The notes beneath the pieces are model-generated. The model searched no databases and was not told where the DNA came from. It saw only the letters and a program-made list of their open reading frames with translations. Position numbers and translations under genes: made by a program. DNA of 50,036 nt from Allobacillus halotolerans (GTDB lineage Bacteria > Bacillota > Bacilli > Bacillales > Alkalibacillaceae): contig NZ_JAHLZF010000020.1 in NCBI RefSeq assembly GCF_018967645.1, positions 1-50,036 on the forward strand, given 5' to 3'. Shown here one piece after another: positions 8,048 to 17,077 of this stretch (the stretch's first letter is position 1; every line of letters begins with the position of its first letter).

Positions 8048-9832
8048 ATGGCCTATTCACAGGTTTGGGATTTGGATGTCTTTTTTGAAGGTGGTAGTGA
8101 TTCTCCACAATTAAGAGCTCATTTAGATGAAACAAAGGTTAAGGTCGATCAATTCGCAGGTAAGTTACAAACGTTTGAAACACCTACAAATCAGAGTGCT
8201 GCTGGTTCTGTCGCTCAATTGCTAGAAGAAGGGTCAACGATTCAAATGCATATTAGCCAGGCGAGTGGATTCATCAGTTGCTTGGAAGCGCAGGATATGA
8301 ATGATACACAAGCAAACACGCTTCGTAGTGAAGTCACGCAAATTGTAGCTACCTTTAGTTCAGCTTTTAATTCATTGGAACAAAAGCTAGCCAAGACAGA
8401 GCAGACAGTTTGGGAACAGCTAATCCAAGACGAGCAATTGTCCGACTTTCGTTTTGTTTTAGAAGAGTGGCGAGCAAAAGCGAAGGAGCAGCTTTCCGAA
8501 AAGGAAGAATCGCTCATTTCAGCTCTTTCCGTTGACGGATACCATGCTTGGGGACAAATGTACAATACGATTGTTGGTCAAATGACCGTTCATGTAACAG
8601 TCGATGGGGAGGAAAAAGAACTTTCTGTCGGACAAGCGAACAATCTCTTATCACATGAAGATCCTACGGTTCGTAAAGAAGTCTATGAAAAATTAGAAGA
8701 TGCATGGAAGAGTAAAGAGGCCCTATTCGCCCGAACGCTCAACCATTTAGCTGGTTTCCGGTTGAATGTCTACGAAAAACGTGGATGGGAGAATGTGTTG
8801 AAAGAGCCGCTCGATTATAACCGGATGCAGCAGGAAACACTCGATGCGATGTGGGGTGCCATTACCAAACATAAAGCTACATTCGTAAAATTCCTTGAAC
8901 GCAAAGCGAAATTATTGGGGAAAGAGCAGCTTGATTGGTATGACCTGAATGCTTCGACACAGGATAATAACCAAAAACTTTCCTATGATGAAGGCGCTGA
9001 ATTTATCTTAAAGCATTTCCAAACCTTCAGTCCAAAAATGGCCGACTTTGCGAAGATGGCTTTTGAAGACCGATGGATCGAAGCAGAAGATCGATCAGGG
9101 AAACGGCCAGGTGGATTTTGCACAGGTCTGCCACTCAGCAATCAATCGCGGATTTTTATGACCTATAGTGGCTCCATGTCGAATGTGGCGACACTCGCTC
9201 ACGAGCTTGGTCACGCTTATCATAGTTATGTTCTCCGTGATGTTCATCCGTTGAATCGTCGCTATGCGATGAACGTCGCTGAAACGGCTTCGACTTTTGC
9301 GGAAATGATCGTGGCGGATGCATCTGTCAAAGAAGCTCAATCAGAAGAAAATAAAATTGCTTTGCTAGAAGATAAAATTCAACGAAGTGTCGCTTTCTTC
9401 ATGAATATTCATTCTCGCTTTTTATTCGAAACCCGTTTTTATGAAGAGCGGAAAAATGGTTTTGTTACGGCAGATCGACTGAACGCTTTAACAGATGAAG
9501 CTCAACGAGAAGCTTATGTCGATACGATTGCGACAACAAGTCCAAGTTATTGGTCCAATAAGCTTCATTTCCACATTACCGGCGTGCCGTTTTATAACTT
9601 CCCTTACACATTCGGTTACCTCTTCTCGCTCGCGATCTATGCGAAAGCATTGGAAGAAGGAACGGATTATGAGGACAAGTATATCGCATTGCTTCAAGAT
9701 ACAGCGCGAATGACGACAGAAGACTTAGCCAAGAAACATTTAGGTGCAGACATTACAAAAGAATCTTTCTGGGAGAAAGGCATCGAACTTTGCGAAAAAG
9801 ATGTAGAAGAATATTTGCGATTGACTGACTAA
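8048..9832 (+). CDS. pepF: M3 family oligoendopeptidase F
   Basis: A 594-residue cytoplasmic zinc metallopeptidase that cleaves oligopeptides. The zinc motif HELGHAYH starts at His385 and the third ligand lies in the NVAETASTFAEMI segment downstream. The N-terminal helical region and the C-terminal FNFPYTF-like YNFPYTFGYLFSLAIY block are typical of PepF/PepB. ATG at 8048 follows GGAGGG; the ORF extends 12 codons upstream without a ribosome site. A terminator follows directly. The 52-bp array is immediately upstream. Confidence 0.96.
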   Translation: MAYSQVWDLDVFFEGGSDSPQLRAHLDETKVKVDQFAGKLQTFETPTNQSAAGSVAQLLEEGSTIQMHISQASGFISCLEAQDMNDTQANTLRSEVTQIVATFSSAFNSLEQKLAKTEQTVWEQLIQDEQLSDFRFVLEEWRAKAKEQLSEKEESLISALSVDGYHAWGQMYNTIVGQMTVHVTVDGEEKELSVGQANNLLSHEDPTVRKEVYEKLEDAWKSKEALFARTLNHLAGFRLNVYEKRGWENVLKEPLDYNRMQQETLDAMWGAITKHKATFVKFLERKAKLLGKEQLDWYDLNASTQDNNQKLSYDEGAEFILKHFQTFSPKMADFAKMAFEDRWIEAEDRSGKRPGGFCTGLPLSNQSRIFMTYSGSMSNVATLAHELGHAYHSYVLRDVHPLNRRYAMNVAETASTFAEMIVADASVKEAQSEENKIALLEDKIQRSVAFFMNIHSRFLFETRFYEERKNGFVTADRLNALTDEAQREAYVDTIATTSPSYWSNKLHFHITGVPFYNFPYTFGYLFSLAIYAKALEEGTDYEDKYIALLQDTARMTTEDLAKKHLGADITKESFWEKGIELCEKDVEEYLRLTD

Positions 9833-9835
9833 AAT

Positions 9836-9872
9836 AAAATCCTAGTTGGGCTTATGACCCGACTAGGATTTA
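9836..9872. terminator. Terminator between pepF and the GNAT gene
   Basis: AAATCCTAGT(T)GGG ... CCCGACTAGGATTT forms a strong stem. A/T runs on both sides suggest that it serves both convergent genes. Confidence 0.85.
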
Positions 9873-9873
9873 T

Positions 9874-10371
9874 TTATGAATGGATTTTCTTTTCATAATA
9901 TCTAAAAGGAAACGGCTCTCCTTCTTGGTATTTTTCGATAACAAATTGATAATTTGCTCGGTTAAATAATCGTAAAGCCGCTTCATTGATCGCATTTGTA
10001 TCTGCGCATATATAATGGATACCCTTTTCCTTACCCAATTCCTCTGTAAAACGAAAAAAGGACTGCGCGATGCTTTTCCCTTGATAGTCCGGATCAACCG
10101 CCAGCCGTTTCATGCATAAATACGGTTCCTTATATGTCCAAGGTATCTCAGCATATTCTTCATGTCCTTCTGTACTGATGCACACGGCCCCTACAATCGT
10201 TCCACCAATTTCATATACGTATAACTGCCTGTTATGTATGTCATCTTCATAAAATGCCTCAGGATATGAACCATTCCATTGCGGGTTTCCTTCATCATTC
10301 ATTTTTCTTTTCGACCGCTTTGCTACCGCTTTAATGCATTCTAAATCTTCAGGCTTCGCTTGTCGGATCAT
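9874..10371 (-). CDS. GNAT family N-acetyltransferase
   Basis: A 165-residue acetyltransferase. The acetyl-CoA-binding motif A appears as MKRLAVDPDYQGKSIAQSF, with R/Q-x-x-G-x-A replaced by QGKSIA, and the C-terminal NEAALRLFNRANYQF is the usual motif B. The substrate is unknown. The start MIRQAKPEDL at 10371 has AAGGGGTGAG upstream; a longer start at 10401 has a poorly spaced site. It is convergent with pepF. Confidence 0.88.
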   Translation of the reverse strand: MIRQAKPEDLECIKAVAKRSKRKMNDEGNPQWNGSYPEAFYEDDIHNRQLYVYEIGGTIVGAVCISTEGHEEYAEIPWTYKEPYLCMKRLAVDPDYQGKSIAQSFFRFTEELGKEKGIHYICADTNAINEAALRLFNRANYQFVIEKYQEGEPFPFRYYEKKIHS

Positions 10372-10451
10372 ATCTGTCTCACCCCTTATATCTTTATCCA
10401 TTTAAAGGGTTAATTCTCCATACGTCAAGCGTTTTTATCAGAAAAATTCAT

Positions 10452-10487
10452 AAAAAAACAGTCCACGCTAAACTGCGATGAACTGTT
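10452..10487 (-). terminator. Terminator of the DUF368 gene
   Basis: On the minus strand AACAGTTCATCGC pairs with GCGTGGACTGTT (one GU pair and a bulge), followed by T7. Confidence 0.7.
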
Positions 10488-10511
10488 CCGAATCAAATGT
10501 AGAATGATTTT

Positions 10512-11336
10512 TTATTCCTCTGTCAATTCCAATTTTCCTAAACCATAAGCTGCAATCAACCCACCAATTAAGCAAATTACGCTTACGATGTTTCGCATCT
10601 TATCCAATTCGAATCCAGGGTAAATGACGACCAATGCACCGATGACCAAGCCTATGATCAACGCATACATATGGAAATAGAACCGATCAAACAACACACG
10701 AATGATTCTACTCATGATCAATAACCCAAGTACAATCCCTAAACCTAATGGGATTAACGCTTCGATTACGAGATTTTCGATAGAATGGGTAAAGGTTTTG
10801 TACATACCAATGAGCAACAATAAGAACGAGCCACTAATTCCAGGGAGAATCATTGCTGAACTCGCTAACCAGCCGGATAGAAATAACATGAGGTAATCCA
10901 TGCCTTCAAATTCTGTCATCGGGGTGATTGATTCATCGCCACGGAAAACGACCATCGAACCTACAAAGATCGCTGCTAGTAAAAGAGTCAAATAATGAGA
11001 ACCTTGAAACTGACGACTTCCATCTGCCTGACGCCATAGAAATGGAATTACACCGGCAATCAATCCGAGAAAAGCAAATATCAGCTGATGCGGATAGTTA
11101 TTTAATAACCAGTTAATAATTCCACTGAAAAAATAGACAGCAGTTAACACACCAACGCCTAACGGTGCTAAGAATGCCAAATGTTTTTTCCATTCACGCG
11201 TAAATATGCCATTAATGCCTTCAATCAGGCGTTGATAAATCCCTAAAACAACAGCAATCGTGCCTCCGCTCACACCCGGAACGATATCACTCGCTCCCAT
11301 AAGCGCACCACGATATAGATTTTTCCATTCAATCAT
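10512..11336 (-). CDS. DUF368 membrane protein, PopT-type undecaprenyl-phosphate translocase
   Basis: A 274-residue polytopic protein of the DUF368 family. The two family signatures are GASDIVPGVSGGTIA (from residue 14) and ILPGISGSFLLLLIGMY in the second half. They form the inverted repeat that defines the fold. Other DUF368 proteins (PopT) have been shown to recycle the C55 lipid carrier of cell wall synthesis across the membrane; that role is inferred here from the family. About eight helices are visible. GGGGATT precedes the ATG. It is monocistronic with its own terminator. Confidence 0.9.
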   Translation of the reverse strand: MIEWKNLYRGALMGASDIVPGVSGGTIAVVLGIYQRLIEGINGIFTREWKKHLAFLAPLGVGVLTAVYFFSGIINWLLNNYPHQLIFAFLGLIAGVIPFLWRQADGSRQFQGSHYLTLLLAAIFVGSMVVFRGDESITPMTEFEGMDYLMLFLSGWLASSAMILPGISGSFLLLLIGMYKTFTHSIENLVIEALIPLGLGIVLGLLIMSRIIRVLFDRFYFHMYALIIGLVIGALVVIYPGFELDKMRNIVSVICLIGGLIAAYGLGKLELTEE

Positions 11337-11410
11337 ATGTTAATCCCCATTTCTCTTCTTCATACACTTTCAATATTATACTAGATAAGACTAGCATATG
11401 CCCATGTTTT

Positions 11411-12184
11411 TTAAAAATGTCCTAAGAGAATTTGGGGTACATTTGATTTTGGATGACGAATAATTTCAGGCGTCGTATGGTAAACATTTTTCAGTAAGTC
11501 TGAGTCAATAATTTCTTCATTACTCCCCGAGCGAACGACTTTCCCTTCACTCATCAAGATCAGTTCCTCACAAAATTGGGAAGCTAGATTTAAATCATGC
11601 ATCACCATGATGACCGTCAAGTTATCTTTACGTTGCCATTCCTTGACTAATCTTAAGATGTTCAACTGATGACCGATATCCAAGAAAGTCGTTGGTTCAT
11701 CTAATAACAGTAATTCCGGTTGCTGAACCATCGCCTTGGCAATTGCGACACGCTGCCTCTCTCCCCCACTAAGGGTATCAAGAAATTGATCTTTCAAATC
11801 GGTCAGTGAGGTGAATGCCAAGACTTCTTCCACTAACTCATAATCCTTTTTACTCTCTCGTTGGAAAAAACCCAAGTGTGGATAACGTCCAAGGAGAATG
11901 GCATCAAAAACTTTAATAGGATAGGCGGCTAGTCCTTCTTGTGTCAATACAGCAATCCTTTGCGCCAGTTTTTTTACATTCCAATGCTGGACGTCTTGAC
12001 CGTGAAAAGTAATGCTTCCACCCGTAGGCTTTTCATAAGCAGAAATCAATTTCATCAAGGTCGATTTTCCTGCACCATTCGGGCCAATCAATCCAATTGA
12101 ACTGCCTTTAGGCACATCAAAAGAAACATTGTCCAAGAGGCTTTTATCTTCTATTTTTTTAGTCACTTGCTGGATTGATAACAT
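11411..12184 (-). CDS. btuD: ABC transporter ATP-binding protein, BtuD-like
   Basis: A 257-residue ATPase with Walker A GPNGAGKST, Q-loop LTQEG, signature LSGGERQRV, Walker B LLLLDEPT and H-loop VMHDLN. It belongs to the FecE/BtuD/FhuC group that powers metal-chelate and corrinoid uptake. Start at 12184 (MLSIQQV) follows GAGGAG; the ATG at 12196 lies on top of that site. It is the last gene of a riboswitch-controlled operon, but is separated from btuC by 258 bases that hold a 21-bp repeat array. Cobalamin specificity is inferred from the riboswitch. Confidence 0.88.
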   Translation of the reverse strand: MLSIQQVTKKIEDKSLLDNVSFDVPKGSSIGLIGPNGAGKSTLMKLISAYEKPTGGSITFHGQDVQHWNVKKLAQRIAVLTQEGLAAYPIKVFDAILLGRYPHLGFFQRESKKDYELVEEVLAFTSLTDLKDQFLDTLSGGERQRVAIAKAMVQQPELLLLDEPTTFLDIGHQLNILRLVKEWQRKDNLTVIMVMHDLNLASQFCEELILMSEGKVVRSGSNEEIIDSDLLKNVYHTTPEIIRHPKSNVPQILLGHF

Positions 12185-12265
12185 GATGCTCCTCATCCTT
12201 TTTAGTTAAATTAGGATCCGTTAAAGACTGTTGTTTAAATTTAAAGTCGTCCGCCAGGTGCTAAA

Positions 12266-12425
12266 TGTTCAAAGAAAGCGTCTGAACGTTCAAATGATGA
12301 CGCTGACCGTTCAAAAAGGCGTTCTAACCGTTCAATCTAGGCGTCTGAATGTGCAAAACACAACGCTGAACGTTCAAAGAAGCATTCTAACCGTTCATAG
12401 ATTAACGCTAACCGCTCAAACAGGC
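12266..12425. repeat. 21-bp tandem array A inside the btu operon
   Basis: Seven full 21-bp units and part of an eighth, all in exact register. The plus-strand core is CTGAACGTTCAAA or CTAACCGTTCAAA, followed by 8-9 variable bases. Where the core is TGAACGTTCA it is a perfect palindrome. It lies between btuC and btuD and is transcribed (as its complement) within the operon. One plus-strand frame is open through the array and would give a heptapeptide repeat L-T/N-V-Q-x-x-x, but it has no ribosome site. Same family as the array at 22980. Confidence 0.9.
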
Positions 12426-12442
12426 ATCTTCCATCTCGATCT

Positions 12443-13501
12443 CTAGAAATAGCCACGTCTAGCTCTCCGCAATAAATAAGCGAAGAAGGGTGCGCCCAAG
12501 AATGCTGTAATGATGCCTAAGGGAAGCTCTCTCGGCTGCATCACTGTTCTCGCAAAAGCATCAGCTCCGACGAGAAAAATTGCACCACCGATTACGCTTA
12601 ATGGAATGATCATGCGGTAATCCGCTCCGAAAATCAAACGGATAATATGTGGGATGACCAAACCGACAAATCCAATGGCTCCGGATACAGATACGGCCGC
12701 TCCTGTAATCAATGAAGCCAAAACCAACATAATAATTCGTGAGCGTTGCACAGAAACACCGCTATGATGTGCCGCTTCTTCTCCTAAACCAAGCATATTC
12801 AAATCTCTTGAGAAAAAATAAGCGATGACAACAGCGATCGAAATGACTGGAAAAACCACCTGAGTATAGCTCCAGTCTGTTAATGTTAGACTTCCCATCA
12901 TCCAAAAAACAATCGTTTGTAGCTGCTCGTTCGATAATGCCATAATTAATGATAAACATGCGCCTAAAAAAGCTTGGATGACGACACCTGATAAAATCAA
13001 CGTTTCAACCCGCATTTTCCGCTCAACCGTTGCTAAATAATACACAATCATTAAAGAAGCAAGACCTGCTAAAAACGCCACGAAAGGTAGGGTGAATTTT
13101 CCTAACCATGCAATTTGCCAGCCGAAAGCCATCACTAAAGCAGCACCGAATGAAGCGCCTGACGAAACACCTAAAATAAAAGGATCTGCAAGTGGGTTAC
13201 GCAATACACCTTGGTAAATTGCTCCTGCCAATGATAATGCCGCACCCACCAAAGCACCTAAAATGACCCTTGGCAGCCGGATATCCCAAATAATTGTTTC
13301 GGTTGATTCCTTCCAATCAACCGAAACCCAGTTTTGAACAATAGGAATTTTTGAGAGAACGACTTTCCAAACAACAATAAAATCAATACTTGCTGCACCC
13401 AACGTAATGGATAGGCTCATCACGATCAATAATAGAATCGATAAAAGAATTGACCAAAAAGCAACTTTTCCAAACGAGTGGGTCGATGTTGGATGTTTCA
13501 T
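12443..13501 (-). CDS. btuC: FecCD-family ABC permease, BtuC-like
   Basis: A 352-residue membrane permease of the FecCD family with about ten helices. The typical WDIRLPRVILGALVGAALSL, GVLRNPLADPFILGVSSGA and GFVGLVIPHIIRL stretches are all present; the last contacts the ATPase. It starts three bases after the binding-protein stop codon, whose GGAG serves as its ribosome site, so translation is coupled. The cobalamin assignment rests on the upstream riboswitch; iron siderophores would otherwise also fit this family. Confidence 0.9.
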   Translation of the reverse strand: MKHPTSTHSFGKVAFWSILLSILLLIVMSLSITLGAASIDFIVVWKVVLSKIPIVQNWVSVDWKESTETIIWDIRLPRVILGALVGAALSLAGAIYQGVLRNPLADPFILGVSSGASFGAALVMAFGWQIAWLGKFTLPFVAFLAGLASLMIVYYLATVERKMRVETLILSGVVIQAFLGACLSLIMALSNEQLQTIVFWMMGSLTLTDWSYTQVVFPVISIAVVIAYFFSRDLNMLGLGEEAAHHSGVSVQRSRIIMLVLASLITGAAVSVSGAIGFVGLVIPHIIRLIFGADYRMIIPLSVIGGAIFLVGADAFARTVMQPRELPLGIITAFLGAPFFAYLLRRARRGYF

Positions 13502-13504
13502 TGG

Positions 13505-14506
13505 TTACTCCATTAAATCGGGATAAAGGATGTTTACTAATTGTTCAAGTCCTTCAATCAACCGTGGACCAGGACGTGACAGAAGATCATTATCGATATT
13601 ATGGACTTCTTCATTTTGAATAGCCGTTACATCTTTCCAGTTTTCTCGTGCAAGGACTTGTTCCTCGACGTCTTCCATGTAGTAGCCGTATGTGGTGATG
13701 ATCACATCAGGATTCGCTTCAATCACCACTTCTTCGTTCACCTGTGGCCAGCCTTCTTCTCCAGCCATGATGTTTTTACCACCAGCGATTTGTAGCAGCT
13801 CATTCATGAATGTATTTTCTGCAGCTGTAAATAATTCTTGATCAATCTCAAACCAGACGGATTTCTTTTCGTCTTCAGAGAGCTCGGCCGTTTTCTTTTC
13901 AATTTCTTCTATTCTGTTTTGCATATTTTCGACGGTCTCATTGGCTTTCTCTTCTGTTCCAACCGCTTGACCAGCTAAACGTAAATCCTCATAAGTTTCT
14001 TCCAATGTTTGTGCACCGAGTACAATAACTTTCAAGCCTTTGTCCCGTAGTGCTTGAATATCATCTCCATTATTTAAATCAGCCACTACCAAATCTGGCT
14101 CTAGTTCGACAATTTTTTCGAAATTTAAGTTCATGTCACCGACTTTTTCAATATCGGTTACTTCTTCCGGATAGTTGGACCATTCATCTACACCTACGAC
14201 TTTGTCGCCACCACCAACAGCGTACACAATTTCAGTCGCACTTGGGATGACTGTCACAACTCGCTCAGGTTCTTCTTCAATGGTTACTTCTTCCCCTGAT
14301 TTATCTGTTAAGGTTACAGATTCGGAGGCTGCACTCTCTTCATCATCTTGCGCCTCTTCTTCCGACGTTTCCTCACTTGATTCATTTTCCTCTACTTGCG
14401 TTTCTCCCTCATTTGATGTGTCGTCTCCACCTTGACAAGCCGCTAACCCAATAACGAATGCCATGACCAATAGGATTAAAAACTTTTTCCAACTTCCCAT
14501 CTTCAT
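13505..14506 (-). CDS. btuF: ABC transporter substrate-binding lipoprotein, BtuF-like
   Basis: A 333-residue lipoprotein. The signal peptide ends in the lipobox LAAC (Cys24). A strongly acidic linker (residues 27-65, rich in Glu and Asp) precedes a type III periplasmic-binding domain beginning RVVTVIPSATEIVYAVGGG and continuing VVGVDEWSNYPEE. The domain matches the corrinoid/siderophore-binding group. GAGAGAGGAAG precedes the ATG. It is first in the operon, directly behind a cobalamin riboswitch and its terminator, so vitamin B12 or a corrinoid is the likely ligand. Confidence 0.9.
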   Translation of the reverse strand: MKMGSWKKFLILLVMAFVIGLAACQGGDDTSNEGETQVEENESSEETSEEEAQDDEESAASESVTLTDKSGEEVTIEEEPERVVTVIPSATEIVYAVGGGDKVVGVDEWSNYPEEVTDIEKVGDMNLNFEKIVELEPDLVVADLNNGDDIQALRDKGLKVIVLGAQTLEETYEDLRLAGQAVGTEEKANETVENMQNRIEEIEKKTAELSEDEKKSVWFEIDQELFTAAENTFMNELLQIAGGKNIMAGEEGWPQVNEEVVIEANPDVIITTYGYYMEDVEEQVLARENWKDVTAIQNEEVHNIDNDLLSRPGPRLIEGLEQLVNILYPDLME

Positions 14507-14548
14507 GTTATACTTCCTCTCTCATCAGTATTATTGTATTTTTCGCAT

Positions 14549-14586
14549 AAAAAAGCTCTGAATCCTTTGTCATAAGGAGCCAGAGC
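14549..14586 (-). terminator. Expression-platform terminator of the B12 riboswitch
   Basis: On the minus strand GCTCTG..TCCTT .. AAGGA..CAGAGC followed by T6, located between the B12 box and btuF. This is the expected attenuator: terminated when ligand is bound, read through when cobalamin is scarce. Confidence 0.85.
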
Positions 14587-14639
14587 ATACATAACAATAT
14601 CGATGCGCAGGCGATCCTTTGACCCGAAGGATTGAAGCC

Positions 14640-14805
14640 AAAACAAATAGGCAGGTCTCCTGGCTTAGAGTCATTGCATTCCATCCCTTCCCATTTTTAA
14701 AAAACAGTGGTTCGATGGTTTGCTTCTCATTACAGTGGCGGGACCGCGTCGGATTTACACCGATCTTCCCTATTATGTGAGTCGTAATACTCACACCTAC
14801 ACGTT
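14640..14805 (-). ncRNA. Cobalamin riboswitch
   Basis: The minus strand carries the conserved elements of the AdoCbl riboswitch in order: GGTGTAAATCC, then GCGGTCCCGCCACTGT, and finally the B12 box AAGCCAGGAGACCTGCC (plus-strand 14651-14667). A TTGACG/TATGAT promoter lies just upstream and an intrinsic terminator just downstream. It controls the btuF-btuC-btuD operon. Boundaries are approximate. Confidence 0.95.
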
Positions 14806-14827
14806 TCGATTATACGATTGTATATTC

Positions 14828-14856
14828 ATCATAATTCGAGCAATTATTTTCGTCAA
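14828..14856 (-). promoter_or_regulatory. SigA-type promoter of the riboswitch leader
   Basis: On the minus strand TTGACG, a 17-base spacer and TATGAT, an almost consensus SigA promoter. The leader is about 315 nt long and contains the B12 riboswitch. Confidence 0.75.
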
Positions 14857-14934
14857 GATAATATCTATCCTTTTATTAATATTCAAAAAAGTATGGTAAT
14901 ATATAGTTAACTGGAAAAAGTAAGGTGAAGAAAT

Positions 14935-16194
14935 ATGGATCTTGGTGCCATCATACAATACTATCGTACCAAAAAAGGTTATACGCAAAAACAGATGGCG
15001 GATGGCATTTGTTCTGTATCTTATCTAAGCAAAATAGAAAACGAGATGATCACGCCGAAAGAAGACGTAGCGAGATTGTTATTTGACCGGTTAGACATCA
15101 GTTACGATGACATCACGCATAGCGATAACCACCAAATTATCCGTAAAATTTTAAAACTATATAAGCGGATCAAAGAAAAAGATTATGAAGCGGCAAAAGA
15201 ATCTATTGATGAATTGAAACGAATCCTCACACCTTTTCACGCACCGGAAGCATTGAACATCTTTCAATTGGTATATTTTTATTTCATCATTCAAACAAGA
15301 GAAAATGAAAAAGTTGAACAAATGTACCAAGAGGTCCTGCGTTTGGAAAATCGTTTTGAAAAAGAAGAGCTTTACCTTTTCCACAAGGTTATTGGCCTTT
15401 ATTACAATTACAAAGCACAACCAAATAAAGCTCTCAATCATTTTGAAACAGCGAAAGCAATGTCAGTGAAATGGACAATCAAAGATACAGAGATCTATTA
15501 TTTACTTGCTCTTTCATTGACTAGAATCCGGAAGCCGGCCCAATCGAATTATTACTGTCAAATCGCTAAGGATCAATTCGAATCAGACTTCTTATATACG
15601 AATGTTACCGATTGTTATATTTTATTTGGTGTTAATTATATGTTGCTGGAAGCTTATGACGTTTCAGAAAAATATTTTTTGCAAGTGTTACATTCGAAAC
15701 CAATGGGGGATTTGCCCGACGTCCAGCGACGTGTTAAGCATAACTTAGCCATTCTTTATTTTTATATGGAAGAATATGATCGTTCCATTTCTTATATGGA
15801 ACAGTTAAACAAATATGATTATAACTTATACGACAAAATTCAAGCCTTTTACATGCAAGCAAAAATTCATTATTTGAACGATAATGATAAGCAAGCCATC
15901 AAGTTTCTTAATAAAGGTGAAGAAGCCCTTAGAGAAGTGAAATACTTGAAATTCCAATACCAATTCTATGTACTCAAACATCAAATATATAACAAAACAA
16001 AAGACCCTGAATTCCTGAAAAAGGCTAAAAATGTTCTATTGCCTTATTTCCAACATTCAGGTGAGAAGAAAACAATCAAAGAACTTTCTTTAATTCTGGG
16101 ACACCAATCTTATGATAACGGCGATTATAAGCAAGCAGCCGATTATTATAAATTTTTGATTGATCAATTTAATCACGTAAAGGATGAGGTGTAA
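14935..16194 (+). CDS. XRE-type HTH regulator with TPR repeats (RNPP-like)
   Basis: A 419-residue regulator. The N-terminal XRE helix-turn-helix spans about residues 5-60 (YYRTKKGYTQKQMADGICSV and SYLSKIENEM). The rest is alpha-helical with TPR-like repeats, for example IYYLLALSLTRIRKPAQSNY and LAILYFYMEEYDRSISYMEQ. This architecture is shared by PlcR/NprR/Rgg peptide-sensing regulators, but no small propeptide gene is visible beside it, so the ligand is open. AAGGTGA precedes the ATG. Its stop codon overlaps the next start by one base, which couples it to an enoyl-CoA hydratase. Confidence 0.88.
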   Translation: MDLGAIIQYYRTKKGYTQKQMADGICSVSYLSKIENEMITPKEDVARLLFDRLDISYDDITHSDNHQIIRKILKLYKRIKEKDYEAAKESIDELKRILTPFHAPEALNIFQLVYFYFIIQTRENEKVEQMYQEVLRLENRFEKEELYLFHKVIGLYYNYKAQPNKALNHFETAKAMSVKWTIKDTEIYYLLALSLTRIRKPAQSNYYCQIAKDQFESDFLYTNVTDCYILFGVNYMLLEAYDVSEKYFLQVLHSKPMGDLPDVQRRVKHNLAILYFYMEEYDRSISYMEQLNKYDYNLYDKIQAFYMQAKIHYLNDNDKQAIKFLNKGEEALREVKYLKFQYQFYVLKHQIYNKTKDPEFLKKAKNVLLPYFQHSGEKKTIKELSLILGHQSYDNGDYKQAADYYKFLIDQFNHVKDEV

Positions 16195-16964
16195 TGAGTA
16201 ATACAGTAACTGTACAGTATGAAGAAAAAGTCGCTAAAATCACATTGAATCGACCTGACAAGATGAACTCGATGAACCAGGAAATGTTGGAGGAAATGGC
16301 CACCAAAATGGAAGAGGTCAGTCAAAGTGAAGCACAGATTGTGATTCTGACTGGTGAAGGCCGTGCTTTTTCAGCGGGCGGCGACATTAATATGATGCTT
16401 GATAATGACGATCCTAGTGACTTCAAAAAGATTATGGACACCATTGAGAAAACAGTTAAAACCTTTTATAGCATGCCGAAAATCACTATCTCGATGTTAA
16501 ATGGTGCAACTGCTGGACTCGGTTTAAGTTTGGCATTAGCTGCAGACTATGTTATCGCTCAAAAAGAAGCCAAAATTGCCATGAATTTCATTGGCATTGG
16601 GTTGATTCCCGACGGTGGCGGGCACTTTTTCATGGAGCAACGACTCGGCACACATTTAGCTAAGCAAATGATCTGGGAAGGCAAAATGATGCAAGCCGAA
16701 GAAGCAGAGAAATTAGGCCTTGTCGACCTTGCAACTGAAAACGCAGAAGAAGCCACTCAAAAATACGTAGAAAAATTACAAGGCGCACCATTACGCGCCA
16801 TGATTCGAACGAAGACAATTTACCATCAAGAAAACCTCAATAAGCTTGAGTCTTACTTAGCAGGCGAATCTGAAGGTCAAGTTGCCATGAGGCAAACCAA
16901 AGACCACCAAGAAGGAATTAAAGCATTTATGGAGAAGCGAAAGCCCGAATTTCGTGGTGAGTAG
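16194..16964 (+). CDS. Enoyl-CoA hydratase/isomerase family protein
   Basis: A 256-residue crotonase-fold protein. The oxyanion-hole stretches are GRAFSAGGDINMML (residues 57-70) and NGATAGLGLSLALAADY (about 103-119). The hydratase catalytic glutamate region reads IGLIPDGGGHFFMEQRLG, where the first canonical Glu is replaced by Gly/Asp, so isomerase or another crotonase chemistry is possible. It acts on an acyl-CoA in the cytoplasm. It overlaps the upstream regulator by one base (TAATG), an unusual partnership. Confidence 0.9.
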   Translation: MSNTVTVQYEEKVAKITLNRPDKMNSMNQEMLEEMATKMEEVSQSEAQIVILTGEGRAFSAGGDINMMLDNDDPSDFKKIMDTIEKTVKTFYSMPKITISMLNGATAGLGLSLALAADYVIAQKEAKIAMNFIGIGLIPDGGGHFFMEQRLGTHLAKQMIWEGKMMQAEEAEKLGLVDLATENAEEATQKYVEKLQGAPLRAMIRTKTIYHQENLNKLESYLAGESEGQVAMRQTKDHQEGIKAFMEKRKPEFRGE

Positions 16965-17034
16965 TTTATTGATGTATTAAGTAACCATCCAGGAAAGCAC
17001 GCTATTTATTCGATATGTATAATCGTTGCGCTCC

Positions 17035-17069
17035 CCTCCAATAATAATTGACGAGATTATTATTGGAGG
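17035..17069 (+). promoter_or_regulatory. RBS-sequestering hairpin upstream of ykuS
   Basis: A perfect 14-bp stem (CCTCCAATAATAAT with its complement) and a 7-nt loop. The 3' arm ends in GGAGG, the ribosome site of ykuS, which begins 8 bases later. A TATAAT at 17018-17023 would start transcription near 17030, so the hairpin would be the first structure of the mRNA. Translation should be blocked until the helix opens. Confidence 0.8.
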
Positions 17070-17077
17070 TGTTATAG

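Noticed and set aside
12231-12446. Plus-strand ORF with L-N-V-Q heptads over array A
   Set aside because: A 21-bp unit without stop codons keeps any frame open. It starts with TTG without a ribosome site and is antisense to the btu operon.
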